From Bacillota bacterium (GTDB taxonomy: Bacteria; Bacillota; Clostridia; Oscillospirales; Acutalibacteraceae): DNA of 64,000 nt. The stretch is taken from assembly GCA_023391275.1 (NCBI GenBank), contig JAEWBE010000127.1, positions 23,767-87,766 on the forward strand, written 5' to 3'. The notes below the pieces were generated by a model that worked only from the letters and a program-made list of their open reading frames with translations, was not told where the DNA came from and made no database searches. A program made the position numbers and the translations under genes. Of the stretch, positions 34,614-43,232 are shown one piece after another. Within the stretch, counting starts at the first letter, position 1. Each line of letters opens with the position of its first letter.

Positions 34614-34945
34614 CGGACGGACAAATGATCAGTATCGGCCCGGGCGACCTTGTGCCGGGCGTGCTTCAGATGAAACACGACGGTTACCGTTTGGTGCAGA
34701 TTTGTGCGACCAGGACCAAAACGGGCTATGAATTGGATTATTCTTTTGCGAAGGAATACACTCTTGTGGATATGCGTCTTGAAATCGCGGAAGATACCGA
34801 AATCATGAGTATCAGTAATATTTTTGAACCGGCATTTCTTTACGAAAATGAAATTGTCGATTTGTTTGGCGTGAAGATCAACCTGATTTCTATAGATTAC
34901 AAGGGCAATCTGTATCGGATTGAAAAGAAGACGCCCTTTAAATAA
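34610..34945 (+). CDS. echD: Energy-converting hydrogenase EchD (NuoC-like)
   Basis: A 111-residue protein homologous to the NuoC (30 kDa) family. The conserved segment ENEIVDLFGVKI lies near 82-93. It is a structural part of the soluble arm. ATGA overlap with echC (4 bases). Confidence 0.88.
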   Translation: MTDGQMISIGPGDLVPGVLQMKHDGYRLVQICATRTKTGYELDYSFAKEYTLVDMRLEIAEDTEIMSISNIFEPAFLYENEIVDLFGVKINLISIDYKGNLYRIEKKTPFK

Positions 34946-34960
34946 AGGAGGAGTACACCG

Positions 34961-36040
34961 ATGTCTACCCGAAGCGTAGTACCGTTTGGGCCGCAGCACC
35001 CGGTTTTACCGGAGCCGATTCATCTTGATCTTGTGCTTGAGGATGAAAAGGTGGTTGAGGCTGTTCCGTCCATCGGGTTTGTTCACCGCGGGCTGGAAAA
35101 GCTTGTGGAGAAAAAAGATTTTAACGAATATGTTTATGTTGCGGAGCGCATCTGCGGAATATGCAGCTTTATGCACGGTATGGGTTACTGCGAGGCCGTG
35201 GAACATATTATGAATATCGAGGTTCCGGAGCGCGCAAAATATCTGCGGACAATCTGGAGCGAAATGTCGCGTATTCACAGCCACCTTCTTTGGCTTGGGC
35301 TTCTTGCCGACGGGTTCGGTTTTGAAAGCCTGTTCATGCAAAGCTGGCGCATGCGTGAAAAAATACTGGATATGTTTGAATATTCAACCGGCGGCCGCGT
35401 GATTTTCTCGGTCAATAAAATCGGCGGGCAGCGCAAGGATATGCCGAATGATATGATCGCCGGTTTTGTTGCCATGTTTGACGAAATGGAAAAAGAACTT
35501 CGTTCGATGACAAAAACTTTTCTGGATGATTATGGAGTTAATTCCCGCTTAAGGGATGTCGGCTTCCTGACCAAACAGCAGGCGCACGACCTTGGCGCGG
35601 TCGGCCCGTTCATGCGCGCGAGCGGCATTGCAATTGACACCCGGAAAAAGGGTTATGCTGCCTACCCGAACATCGATTTTGAACCGATCACCAGCACGGT
35701 GGGCGACAGCTACGCCCGCACCGATGTGCGTATCCATGAAATATTCCAGTCAATAGATATCATCCGTCAGGCCGCCGCTAAAATTCCGGACGGTGAGGTT
35801 GCCGCTCCGGTGAAGGGTTTTCCAACTGGGGAATACCTTATGCGCGTGGAACAGCCGCGCGGCGAGGCCGTATATTACGTGAAATCCAACGGTACCAAAT
35901 TCCTTGACCGTGTGCGCGTGCGCACTCCCACCTTCGCCAATCTGCCCGGCATGCTCGAAACCTTAAAAGGCTGCCAGCTTGCGGATGTCCCGCTTTTGAT
36001 TTTGACGATTGATCCGTGCATCAGCTGCACCGAAAGGTAG
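34961..36040 (+). CDS. echE: [NiFe] hydrogenase large subunit EchE (NuoD-like)
   Basis: A 359-residue catalytic subunit that holds the NiFe(CN)2CO centre. The N-terminal nickel motif is complete: RICGICSFMHG with Cys65, Cys68 and His72. The C-terminal pair is Cys353 and Cys356 in DPCISCTER, and the protein ends just three residues after the last cysteine. So there is no cleavable C-terminal extension, as reported for some group 4 enzymes, and no maturation protease gene is present in the operon. It evolves H2 from reduced ferredoxin or runs in reverse. AAAGGAGGAG precedes the ATG. Confidence 0.95.
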   Translation: MSTRSVVPFGPQHPVLPEPIHLDLVLEDEKVVEAVPSIGFVHRGLEKLVEKKDFNEYVYVAERICGICSFMHGMGYCEAVEHIMNIEVPERAKYLRTIWSEMSRIHSHLLWLGLLADGFGFESLFMQSWRMREKILDMFEYSTGGRVIFSVNKIGGQRKDMPNDMIAGFVAMFDEMEKELRSMTKTFLDDYGVNSRLRDVGFLTKQQAHDLGAVGPFMRASGIAIDTRKKGYAAYPNIDFEPITSTVGDSYARTDVRIHEIFQSIDIIRQAAAKIPDGEVAAPVKGFPTGEYLMRVEQPRGEAVYYVKSNGTKFLDRVRVRTPTFANLPGMLETLKGCQLADVPLLILTIDPCISCTER

Positions 36041-36050
36041 GGAATCCATT

Positions 36051-36440
36051 ATGAATATCATGTCATTTACGAAAACAGCGATGAAAAACCTTTTTTCAAC
36101 TCCTGCCACAAGAATGTATCCCCAGCAGCCACGGGAATACCCGCAGCGTACCAGGGGCCATGTGGAAATCGATATGAACACCTGCGTGCTTTGCGGGCTT
36201 TGCTCCAAAAAATGCCCGGCGGACGCCATTGTTGTTGACCGCGCGGCGGGAACCTGGTCGATTGAGCGCTTCGGGTGCATTCAGTGTAACAGCTGTGTGG
36301 AGAGCTGCCCGAAGAAAAGCCTGACCATGGGCCAGACCTACTCACAGCCGGCGGCGGAAAAGAAGAGGGATACTTATCAGAAGCCGCAGGAGCCTCCAAA
36401 GGAAACAGTGGAACAGAAAGGAACAGAAACCCATGCATGA
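36051..36440 (+). CDS. echF: Energy-converting hydrogenase ferredoxin subunit EchF (NuoI-like)
   Basis: A 129-residue protein with two 4Fe-4S ferredoxin motifs: CVLCGLCSKKCP (about 44-55) and CIQCNSCVESCP (about 77-88). It accepts electrons from soluble reduced ferredoxin. The tail after about 100 is polar and lysine/glutamate-rich. ATG 36051 is used; ATG 36060 is possible. Overlaps hypA by eight bases. Confidence 0.92.
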   Translation: MNIMSFTKTAMKNLFSTPATRMYPQQPREYPQRTRGHVEIDMNTCVLCGLCSKKCPADAIVVDRAAGTWSIERFGCIQCNSCVESCPKKSLTMGQTYSQPAAEKKRDTYQKPQEPPKETVEQKGTETHA

Positions 36441-36774
36441 TTATCATGAAGCGATGCATATTATCGAATACGCCACAGAACAGGCCAAAAAAGAGCAAAA
36501 AGACAAGGTGGCGAAAATTCACCTCGTAATCGGCGACAGTTCCAGCTATTCGGCTGACAGCATCCGTATGTACCTGGAACAGAACTGGGACGGAACGGTT
36601 TGTGAGGGTGCGGAGCTTTGCGTGCGCCCGGTCAAAACGATGCTTCGCTGCCCCAAATGCGGAGCCATGTTTGAGCGTAAACCTTTTCATTACGAGTGTC
36701 CCCAGTGCGGAGCGGAGGGTGAACCCAGCGAAATCGGAAAAGAAATGGAAATTGAGGGCCTTGAGTTCGCATGA
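36433..36774 (+). CDS. hypA: Hydrogenase nickel-incorporation protein HypA
   Basis: A 113-residue nickel chaperone. The N-terminal Met-His (MHDYHEAM) provides the nickel-binding His2, with Asp in the usual Glu3 position; the zinc site has CPKC (about 74) and CPQC (about 90). It delivers nickel to the large subunit with HypB, whose gene is not in this cluster. Overlaps both neighbours (8 and 4 bases). Confidence 0.92.
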   Translation: MHDYHEAMHIIEYATEQAKKEQKDKVAKIHLVIGDSSSYSADSIRMYLEQNWDGTVCEGAELCVRPVKTMLRCPKCGAMFERKPFHYECPQCGAEGEPSEIGKEMEIEGLEFA

Positions 36775-39005
36775 CATGTTTCATTTCCGTCCTTGGCGTG
36801 GTTCAGGGCGTTGGCTACCGGCCATTTGTGGCGCGGCTGGCTGAAAAGCTAGGAATCACCGGCACTGTAAAGAATAACGGCGGGATTGTCGAAATCATCG
36901 CCGATGCACAACAACAGGCGATGGATGAATTTGTCCATCGCCTGAAGTCGCAACAGCCCGCCGGAGCGGATGTAACGCGGATTGTGACCGCGCCCGCCGT
37001 TCCCGGGCAAAGATTTAAAGGCTTTACGATTGTTCCAAGCGCACAAAGCAGCGGGGAAACTCCGCTGATTCCCCCCGACCTTCCAATCTGCGAAGACTGC
37101 CGAAGGGAGCTTGCGTCTTCCGCCGACCGGCGGTATCGCTATCCGTTCATCAGCTGTGTGGCCTGCGGCCCGCGCTACAGCATCATTAACAGCCTGCCGT
37201 ACGACCGCTGCAATATTACAATGGACGAGTTCCCCATGTGCCCCGCGTGCGGGGAGGAATACACCACGGATACGCGCCGCCGCCATGCACAGACCATTTC
37301 TTGCCATGATTGCGGCCCGCAGCTCATTTTTAAAACGGGAGGCACGGTTTACCACCGTGAGGAAGCATTGGAAAAGGGGATTGCGATGCTCCGCTCCGGC
37401 GCGGTGCTGGCACTGAAAGGAATCGGCGGCTATCAGTTTGCCTGTTCCCCCTGTGACGAAACCGCGGTGGAACGGCTGCGCCGACTGAAGCACCGGGATA
37501 AAAAACCGTTTGCGGTGATGTTTCCTTCCATGGAAACGGTGAAAAATGTTTGCATGGTAAGTGCCGAAGAAGAAAAGCTGCTGACCTCTTCCGCAAGGCC
37601 GATTGTTCTGCTGGATAAGCGGGAGGATGAATTTTGTGAGTCGGTCAGCGGGGAAAGCCGTTTTCTCGGTGCTTTTCTGCCCTATACGGGACTGCATCAG
37701 TTATTGACCGATGCCTGCGGCCCGCTTGTGATGACCAGTGGGAACCTGACCAATGAGCCGATTATCATTCACGATGATGAAATGCTTTCTTTGCAGTCGG
37801 AATTTCTGGACGGCGTTTTGTACCATGAGCGTAAAATCCTTACCCCGCTGGATGACTCGGTTGCCCGGGTCCTATCCGGCAGCGTGCAGATGATTCGCCG
37901 CAGCCGGGGGTATGTGCCCACGCCGGTTTTGCTTGAAAAGAGCGTGAAAAAACCGGTTCTTGCCATGGGGGGAGATTTAAAGGCCTGTTTTTGCCTTCTG
38001 ACAGGGGATCGCGCTTATCTGAGCCAGTATTTCGGCGATATGGAGGAATATGCGGTTTCACAGGTATACCGAAAAAATCTGAGCCGGATGGAACAGCTTT
38101 TTCGGATTTCTCCCTCAGCCGCTGTCTGCGACCTGCATCCCGATTATCAGACCTCGCGCATGGCAGGGCAGCTTAACTTACCGCTTGTACGGATTCAGCA
38201 CCACCACGCACATATTGCTTCCGTCATGGCGGAACACGGGCTGCAAAGCTGCATCGGTGCAGCGTTTGACGGAACCGGCTACGGTACGGACGGCTGTGTG
38301 TGGGGCGGCGAATTTTTGCTCTGCAAAGGAGTGGAGTTTGAGCGCTGTGCGCATCTGGGTTATGTGACCCTTTGCGGAGGGGATCGGGCGGCAAAAGATG
38401 CGGATTTGACCGCGTTGAGTTACCTGTACGCCGCTGGAATCACAGTACCTGACAGCCGATTCGAAACAGTAAGGGCAGCGGTGGCTAACCGGGTGAATAC
38501 CTGCCGGAGCGCGAGCATGGGCAGGCTGTTCGATGCGGTGAGTGCTGTTTTAAAAATCAGAAAACAAAATACGTACGAGGGGGAGTGCGCCATTGCGCTG
38601 GAAAACACGGCTGCTGCCGCGCAGGCCGCGGGCTGCACGCCATATCCCTTGAAACTTGAAATAGAAGTAAGCGGATGCGAACTGATTCTGGATCAGGTCA
38701 AGATGGTGAAAGAAATTTTTCAGGCGTCTGAAAAAGGAGTAAGCAAAGGCGAACTTGCACTGGGGTTTCACATGGCTGTTGCCCGCGCTGTGCTCGCCGT
38801 TTTTCGGCAGCTTCGCGCGCACAGCGGGGAGAATGCAGCCGCGCTGAGCGGCGGCGTTTTTTCCAATCGTCTGTTGGCACAGGAGTGCGCCGGGCTGCTG
38901 AAGGCTGACGGTTTTCAGGTATACTTGAATTCCGCGGTGCCGTGCAATGACAGCGGAATCTGTCTTGGTCAGGCTTGGCTGTGTGCACAGACTCAGGACG
39001 TGTAA
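36771..39005 (+). CDS. hypF: Carbamoyltransferase HypF
   Basis: A 744-residue enzyme that uses carbamoyl phosphate to carbamoylate the C-terminal cysteine of HypE, the first step of cyanide ligand synthesis. Domains in order: acylphosphatase-like (1-88; GVVQGVGYRPF), two zinc-finger-like pairs (CEDC near 106, CVACG near 130, CPAC near 156, CHDCG near 180), YrdC-like (about 200-385) and Kae1-like (about 400-744; QHHHAHIASVMAEHG near 478, GTGYGTDGCVWGGEF). ATGA overlap with hypA. Confidence 0.95.
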   Translation: MTCFISVLGVVQGVGYRPFVARLAEKLGITGTVKNNGGIVEIIADAQQQAMDEFVHRLKSQQPAGADVTRIVTAPAVPGQRFKGFTIVPSAQSSGETPLIPPDLPICEDCRRELASSADRRYRYPFISCVACGPRYSIINSLPYDRCNITMDEFPMCPACGEEYTTDTRRRHAQTISCHDCGPQLIFKTGGTVYHREEALEKGIAMLRSGAVLALKGIGGYQFACSPCDETAVERLRRLKHRDKKPFAVMFPSMETVKNVCMVSAEEEKLLTSSARPIVLLDKREDEFCESVSGESRFLGAFLPYTGLHQLLTDACGPLVMTSGNLTNEPIIIHDDEMLSLQSEFLDGVLYHERKILTPLDDSVARVLSGSVQMIRRSRGYVPTPVLLEKSVKKPVLAMGGDLKACFCLLTGDRAYLSQYFGDMEEYAVSQVYRKNLSRMEQLFRISPSAAVCDLHPDYQTSRMAGQLNLPLVRIQHHHAHIASVMAEHGLQSCIGAAFDGTGYGTDGCVWGGEFLLCKGVEFERCAHLGYVTLCGGDRAAKDADLTALSYLYAAGITVPDSRFETVRAAVANRVNTCRSASMGRLFDAVSAVLKIRKQNTYEGECAIALENTAAAAQAAGCTPYPLKLEIEVSGCELILDQVKMVKEIFQASEKGVSKGELALGFHMAVARAVLAVFRQLRAHSGENAAALSGGVFSNRLLAQECAGLLKADGFQVYLNSAVPCNDSGICLGQAWLCAQTQDV

Positions 39006-39052
39006 ATCCGATGGATTGAATTAACATTGTGACAGGGAAAGTTGGGATTAGT

Positions 39053-39265
39053 ATGTGCGTGGCAATGCCGGGCAGGGTGGTAAAAGTGGATGGAACAAAG
39101 GCCGAGGTGGATTTCAGCGGAAATCTGGTTCGGGCGGAAGCCGGGCTGGTTAAGATCAAGCCGGGCGATTATGTTCTGGTTCACGCCGGCTGTATTTTAC
39201 AGGTGATTTCAGAGGACGACAGAAACAATTTGATGGATCTTTTTGAGGAAATAGAGAATTTATGA
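39053..39265 (+). CDS. hypC: Hydrogenase assembly chaperone HypC
   Basis: A 70-residue chaperone that carries the Fe(CN)2CO unit with HypD to the large subunit. The start at 39053 gives the invariant N-terminus MCVAMPGRVV, with functional Cys2; a longer frame from 39029 would bury it. The stop overlaps the hypD ATG by four bases. Confidence 0.94.
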   Translation: MCVAMPGRVVKVDGTKAEVDFSGNLVRAEAGLVKIKPGDYVLVHAGCILQVISEDDRNNLMDLFEEIENL

Positions 39266-40296
39266 CGGAGTATCAAACTTATCTGAAAAATTATGACGGC
39301 GAACCCATTCGCCTGATGGAGGTCTGCGGGACCCACACGGCAGAGATTTCACGAAGTGGAATTGTCAGTGTGCTTTCCCCGAAAATCCGGTTGATTTCCG
39401 GCCCCGGGTGCCCGGTGTGCGTTACCGTGACTTCTTATATTGACCGGCTTGTGGCGCTTTCCATGGAACCGGACTTTGTGGTGGTTTCGTTCGGCGACCT
39501 GCTCCGCGTAAAGGGCAGCAGCAGGAGTTTGAATGACGCCAAGGCTTCCGGCGGGCAGGTGCGCATGGTTTATTCCCCTATGGATACGTTAAAGCTGGCC
39601 GCCGCCGAACCGGGCAAAATTTTCGTGTTCGCCGCAGTCGGCTTTGAAACGACAACCCCGGTTTACGCTCTCCTTTTAGATGAGGCGCGCAGGAGCGGGA
39701 TTCGGAATATCAGGCTGCTTACCTCCCTCAAAACTATGCCTCCGGTCATTGACTGGGTGTGCAGCAATCAGGGCGGCATCGACGGATATATTGCTCCGGG
39801 TCATGTCTGCGTGATTACAGGCAGTGAAATTTTCCGCTCTCTTGCTCAGAAATATTCGATTCCTTTTGCGGTTTCCGGCTTTGAGCCGCAGCAGATTTTA
39901 CTGGCGATTTACGCGCTGGTTCGCCGCCGCGCCCGGGGTGAAGTGATGAACCTCTACCCTTCCGCAGTTACCGCCGGGGGCAACCAGGCCGCGCAGGAGA
40001 TGGTAGGCCGTTTCTTTATGCCCTGTGATGCGGCATGGCGGGGTATGGGTGTGATTGCAGATTCCGGCATGTGCCTCAGGCCGGAATACGCGGAATTTGA
40101 CGCAGGCAGCGCGGCGCTGACGGACGACCGCAGTGCAAATCCGAACTGCCGCTGTGCCAGGGTGCTTACGGGAGCAATCAGTCCCCGGGAGTGTCCTCTT
40201 TTCGGCAAAGGCTGCACACCGCAGTCTCCCCAGGGGGCCTGCATGGTTTCGACAGAGGGAAGCTGCTATCAGTATTATGTAAACAAGCGGCAATAG
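39262..40296 (+). CDS. hypD: Hydrogenase formation protein HypD
   Basis: A 344-residue iron-sulfur scaffold on which Fe(CN)2CO is built with HypC and HypE. Conserved blocks: MEVCGTHTAEISRSG (about 19), SGPGCPVCVT (about 48) and GFETTTPVYA (about 130), and the C-terminal cluster ligands in GKGCTPQSPQGACMVSTEGSC-type sequence (positions about 314-334). Full length. It is followed by a 446-base gap before hypE. Confidence 0.95.
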   Translation: MTEYQTYLKNYDGEPIRLMEVCGTHTAEISRSGIVSVLSPKIRLISGPGCPVCVTVTSYIDRLVALSMEPDFVVVSFGDLLRVKGSSRSLNDAKASGGQVRMVYSPMDTLKLAAAEPGKIFVFAAVGFETTTPVYALLLDEARRSGIRNIRLLTSLKTMPPVIDWVCSNQGGIDGYIAPGHVCVITGSEIFRSLAQKYSIPFAVSGFEPQQILLAIYALVRRRARGEVMNLYPSAVTAGGNQAAQEMVGRFFMPCDAAWRGMGVIADSGMCLRPEYAEFDAGSAALTDDRSANPNCRCARVLTGAISPRECPLFGKGCTPQSPQGACMVSTEGSCYQYYVNKRQ

Positions 40297-40742
40297 GTGA
40301 CAAGGGAAATAACTTGTCAATTAATTTATTCCATATCATGTAAAACATGGAATAAATATACAACGTGAAGTAAAACAACTTGACATATGGAAAATATTTA
40401 CAGGAAAGAACAGGCCAATCCATATTAAAAGAAGGGCGATTTGCTTTTCAGCTTTATTCTTTTGAATTTGTAAATCAATGGGAGCGACAGGGGATTGGCT
40501 GAAGAATCTGTCGATTCTGTTCGTCTTTATAATATTATAATTAGAATAAATAGTCCGTGGAAAGGCAAGCAGCCTGCCTCTATGCCTGCTCCGGATGATG
40601 CAGGCAGCGGGGAATAATCCTGTGGCAGGTAAGACAGCTTGTTGTTGGGGTTCGCCCAGATAAAATATCAGAATGTCGGAAACCGGGATTTTATTGCATG
40701 AATAACGAATCAAAATCAAGCAGAAAGAATGGGGTTTAAAAT
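40297..40742 (+). ncRNA. Structured non-coding gap between hypD and hypE (candidate RNA element)
   Basis: No protein gene. Two structures stand out. First, TTTATTCCAT/ATGGAATAAA (40325-40334 with 40347-40356), a 10-bp inverted repeat with no T-run after it. Second, a GC-rich nested set of three helices: CAAGC/GCTTG (40566-40570, 40637-40641), CCTGCC/GGCAGG (40573-40578, 40624-40629) and GCCTGC/GCAGGC (40584-40589, 40600-40605), with GGGGAATAATCCT between. The compact 76-base nested fold looks like a small RNA or cis-regulatory leader of hypE; I could not match it to a named class. An AT-rich TATAAT-containing stretch (40526-40550) upstream could be a promoter. Confidence 0.45.
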
Positions 40743-41729
40743 ATGAAAATCACAATGGCGCACGGAAGCGGCGGAAAAGCGACCTCGGAGTTAATATCGG
40801 ATATTTTCTCCAAAAGTTTCAGCAACCCTGTTCTTGCCCGGATGGAGGATTCCGCTGTGGTGCCGGGCGCACAGACAATCGCTCTGACAACGGACAGTTT
40901 CGTTGTAACGCCCGTATTCTTTCCAGGCGGCGATATTGGCAGACTTTCCGTCTGCGGCACAGTAAACGATCTTTTGATGAGCGGTGCGGAGCCAAAGTAC
41001 CTGACCTGCGGCTTTATTATTGAGGAAGGCGCCGAAAGTGACGATCTGAAACGAATCGCGGATTCCATGGCGGAAACAGCCCGTGAGGCGGGTGTTTGCA
41101 TTGTCGCCGGCGACACGAAGGTGATTGAAGGCAAAGGCGGAGTTTACATCAATACCGCCGGGGTCGGATTTGTTCCGCAGGGCAGGAGCGTGAGCGCTTC
41201 CAGCTGTAAAACGGGCGACGCCGTTGTGCTTTCCGGCTTTTTAGGCGAGCATCACGCAGCGATTCTCAGTTCCAGAATGGGAATTGAGAATCAGATTCAA
41301 AGCGACTGTGCGCCGCTGAACGAGCTTGTAAACACACTGTTCCAAAACGGAATCCGGGTCAAGGCGCTGCGGGATGTGACGCGCGGCGGCCTTGCCACCG
41401 TTCTGAATGAGTTTGCCTGTGCATCATCCTGCTGTATCCAGCTGAATGAACAGGATATCCCCGTTTCGGAACAGGTCAAAGGCTTTTGCGGTATTCTGGG
41501 GCTTGACCCGCTCTATATGGGTAACGAGGGCAAACTGGTCGCAGTAGTGGAGAGGGAAGACGCGCAAAAAGCAGCACGACTGATGCGCGCGGCAAAATAT
41601 GGGATGAATGCGGCGGTTATTGGCAGCGTAATTTCCGGTGAGGCGGGGACGCTTTTGGTCAGAACCTCGATCGGCGGTACGCGCATTGTGCCTGAGCTTT
41701 ACGGCGAGGGACTTCCAAGAATCTGCTGA
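40743..41729 (+). CDS. hypE: Carbamoyl-dehydratase HypE
   Basis: A 328-residue AIR-synthase-like enzyme that dehydrates the thiocarboxamide on its C-terminal cysteine to thiocyanate, the CN source for the NiFe centre. The N-terminus has MAHGSGGKATSELI and TTDSFVVTPVFFPGGDIG; the C-terminus ends in the invariant PRIC, whose Cys328 is the acceptor for HypF. Separated from hypD by 446 bases, unlike the tight spacing in the rest of the operon. Confidence 0.95.
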   Translation: MKITMAHGSGGKATSELISDIFSKSFSNPVLARMEDSAVVPGAQTIALTTDSFVVTPVFFPGGDIGRLSVCGTVNDLLMSGAEPKYLTCGFIIEEGAESDDLKRIADSMAETAREAGVCIVAGDTKVIEGKGGVYINTAGVGFVPQGRSVSASSCKTGDAVVLSGFLGEHHAAILSSRMGIENQIQSDCAPLNELVNTLFQNGIRVKALRDVTRGGLATVLNEFACASSCCIQLNEQDIPVSEQVKGFCGILGLDPLYMGNEGKLVAVVEREDAQKAARLMRAAKYGMNAAVIGSVISGEAGTLLVRTSIGGTRIVPELYGEGLPRIC

Positions 41730-41802
41730 CAGCTTCAAATGGAATATTGTTTTCATGAAATGGGCATCGTTGATTTTTATAATCTGTTTGCCGTCTGAAC
41801 AG

Positions 41803-41843
41803 AAAAAACCGGGAACAGCAGGAAACTGCCGCCCGGTTTTTTT
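41803..41843. terminator. Bidirectional terminator between hypE and gerB
   Basis: AAAAAACCGGG and CCCGGTTTTTTT pair, with CAG/CTG pairing inside. T-runs occur on both strands, fitting the convergent hypE and gerB genes. Confidence 0.88.
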
Positions 41844-41890
41844 ATGGAATCATTCAGAATATGAATCCTGCTGCTTTCCGGCATTCTGTG

Positions 41891-43003
41891 TCAGCTTTCC
41901 GTCTTCTTTTGGCCGCCGGAAGCAGCGGATTTGATCCGGGTTTGTATTTCGGCGCCAATCAGCGTGATAACCGGCAAAATGATCTGAAAGGGAATGGAAT
42001 AAAATTGGTAATATTTAATCCATCCGACCCATTCCTGTGTGTTTTTGTAAAGCAGTCCGGAAAGTGTGACAAAAAGTAAAGCGCAGGGTACTGCAAGTGT
42101 CTTTTGATCTGTCACGTTCAGAACTTTTGCAAGACCCAGGGAAGCGCTATACAAGCAAACGCAGGTTTTAATAAAGCCCGCGAGCATAAGGTTAATACCG
42201 ATCAGCACTTCAAAACGGGAAAAGAATTCTCCGCTCGTCATGATGCTGACCGCCTCGTAGGATGGAAAATAAAATAATGACACCACTGAGGGGCCGAGAA
42301 TAAAAATATTCCGCAGCACCACAACTAAAGTAATGGTAATGGAAATGATAAGCGCCTTAATAAAAATTTTCCATGGTTTTACTGTTTTATCGACTGCTGA
42401 AAAAAAGGAGAGGCAAAGTATGGCCTGGCCCAGCGGCAGCGTTAAAAAAGAATAGGATGAACCCAGCAGGGACTTAAAATCTGTATTCATGATGGGCATC
42501 AGGTTGGAAAATTTCATATCTTTCATGCCGACGATAAAGGTGAATGGAATGAAGATCCCAAGCATGACCCATGTGTACTTTGAAACTCTTCCGATGTTTT
42601 CCGGTCCGTTCTTTACCGACCAGACAACGAACAGCATCAACACGGATGCTGTTAGAGCCTCAGGAGTTTCCGGCATATTGACAATACTGATAAATTCGCT
42701 GAATATTCTTACCAATTGGCCGCCCAGATGAATTGCAAAGACAACGAACAGCAGGGACATAATCCGGCCGAATACTTTACCGAATATTTGAAATAAAATT
42801 TCGAATAAGTTCATACCGGGGTAAAGACTGATTAATCGGATGTACAGCCACATAAAAGGCAGAAACATGACGGTCGCGAGGAGAATGGAAATCCAGAAAT
42901 CCTGTTTTGCCTCTTTGTTGGCTCCCAACACGATCAGACTGCCCAGCCAGAACATGACAATAATGCTTTGCATTTGTTTTCCGGTGATAATATGATTGGT
43001 CAT
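41891..43003 (-). CDS. Spore germination permease (GerAB/GerKB family)
   Basis: A 370-residue membrane protein with about ten helices of the endospore germination permease family (amino acid permease-like fold), the B subunit of nutrient germinant receptors in the inner spore membrane. The N-terminal TGKQMQSIIVMFWLGS and the TWVMLGIFIPFTFIVGMKD segment near 145 fit. It is the last gene of the operon gerA-gerC-small gene-gerB. Specificity cannot be predicted. GAGGT before the ATG. Confidence 0.88.
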   Translation of the reverse strand: MTNHIITGKQMQSIIVMFWLGSLIVLGANKEAKQDFWISILLATVMFLPFMWLYIRLISLYPGMNLFEILFQIFGKVFGRIMSLLFVVFAIHLGGQLVRIFSEFISIVNMPETPEALTASVLMLFVVWSVKNGPENIGRVSKYTWVMLGIFIPFTFIVGMKDMKFSNLMPIMNTDFKSLLGSSYSFLTLPLGQAILCLSFFSAVDKTVKPWKIFIKALIISITITLVVVLRNIFILGPSVVSLFYFPSYEAVSIMTSGEFFSRFEVLIGINLMLAGFIKTCVCLYSASLGLAKVLNVTDQKTLAVPCALLFVTLSGLLYKNTQEWVGWIKYYQFYSIPFQIILPVITLIGAEIQTRIKSAASGGQKKTES

Positions 43004-43012
43004 TATAATACC

Positions 43013-43231
43013 TCATTGTACGTGGAAAATAGAATTGATAATCTGTATTATCGGTCCATTAGGGCTGGGAATATTGGTGCCTAAGGCCATCATGATATTA
43101 ATGGCCAGTGTAAGCAAATAGACCGGAATGGAAAAGTACAGCGCCTTTTTCTCTTTTTTTTTGATTGCCGGAATCAAGTCGGCAAAAAGCAGAAATCCAT
43201 AAAGCGCAATGTAAATGACAATCGAATCCAT
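43013..43231 (-). CDS. Small two-helix membrane protein in the ger operon
   Basis: A 72-residue protein with two hydrophobic segments (about 2-18 and 30-52) separated by the charged loop AIKKKEKK. Its ribosome site GGAGG overlaps the gerC stop codon, and gerB starts nine bases after it. Such small D-like proteins occur in some ger operons and modulate the receptor (GerD-type or 'D subunit' role is inference); I recognise no specific family. Confidence 0.65.
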   Translation of the reverse strand: MDSIVIYIALYGFLLFADLIPAIKKKEKKALYFSIPVYLLTLAINIMMALGTNIPSPNGPIIQIINSIFHVQ

Positions 43232-43232
43232 G

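Noticed and set aside
40557..40645. Assignment to a known riboswitch class (NiCo, Moco, c-di-GMP)
   Set aside because: I could not match conserved core bases of any of these by eye; left as an unassigned structure.
40566..40650. tRNA gene in the hypD-hypE gap
   Set aside because: Length is near 76 bases, but there is no acceptable T-loop (GTTCRA with paired arms) or anticodon arm; the nested helices do not make a cloverleaf.
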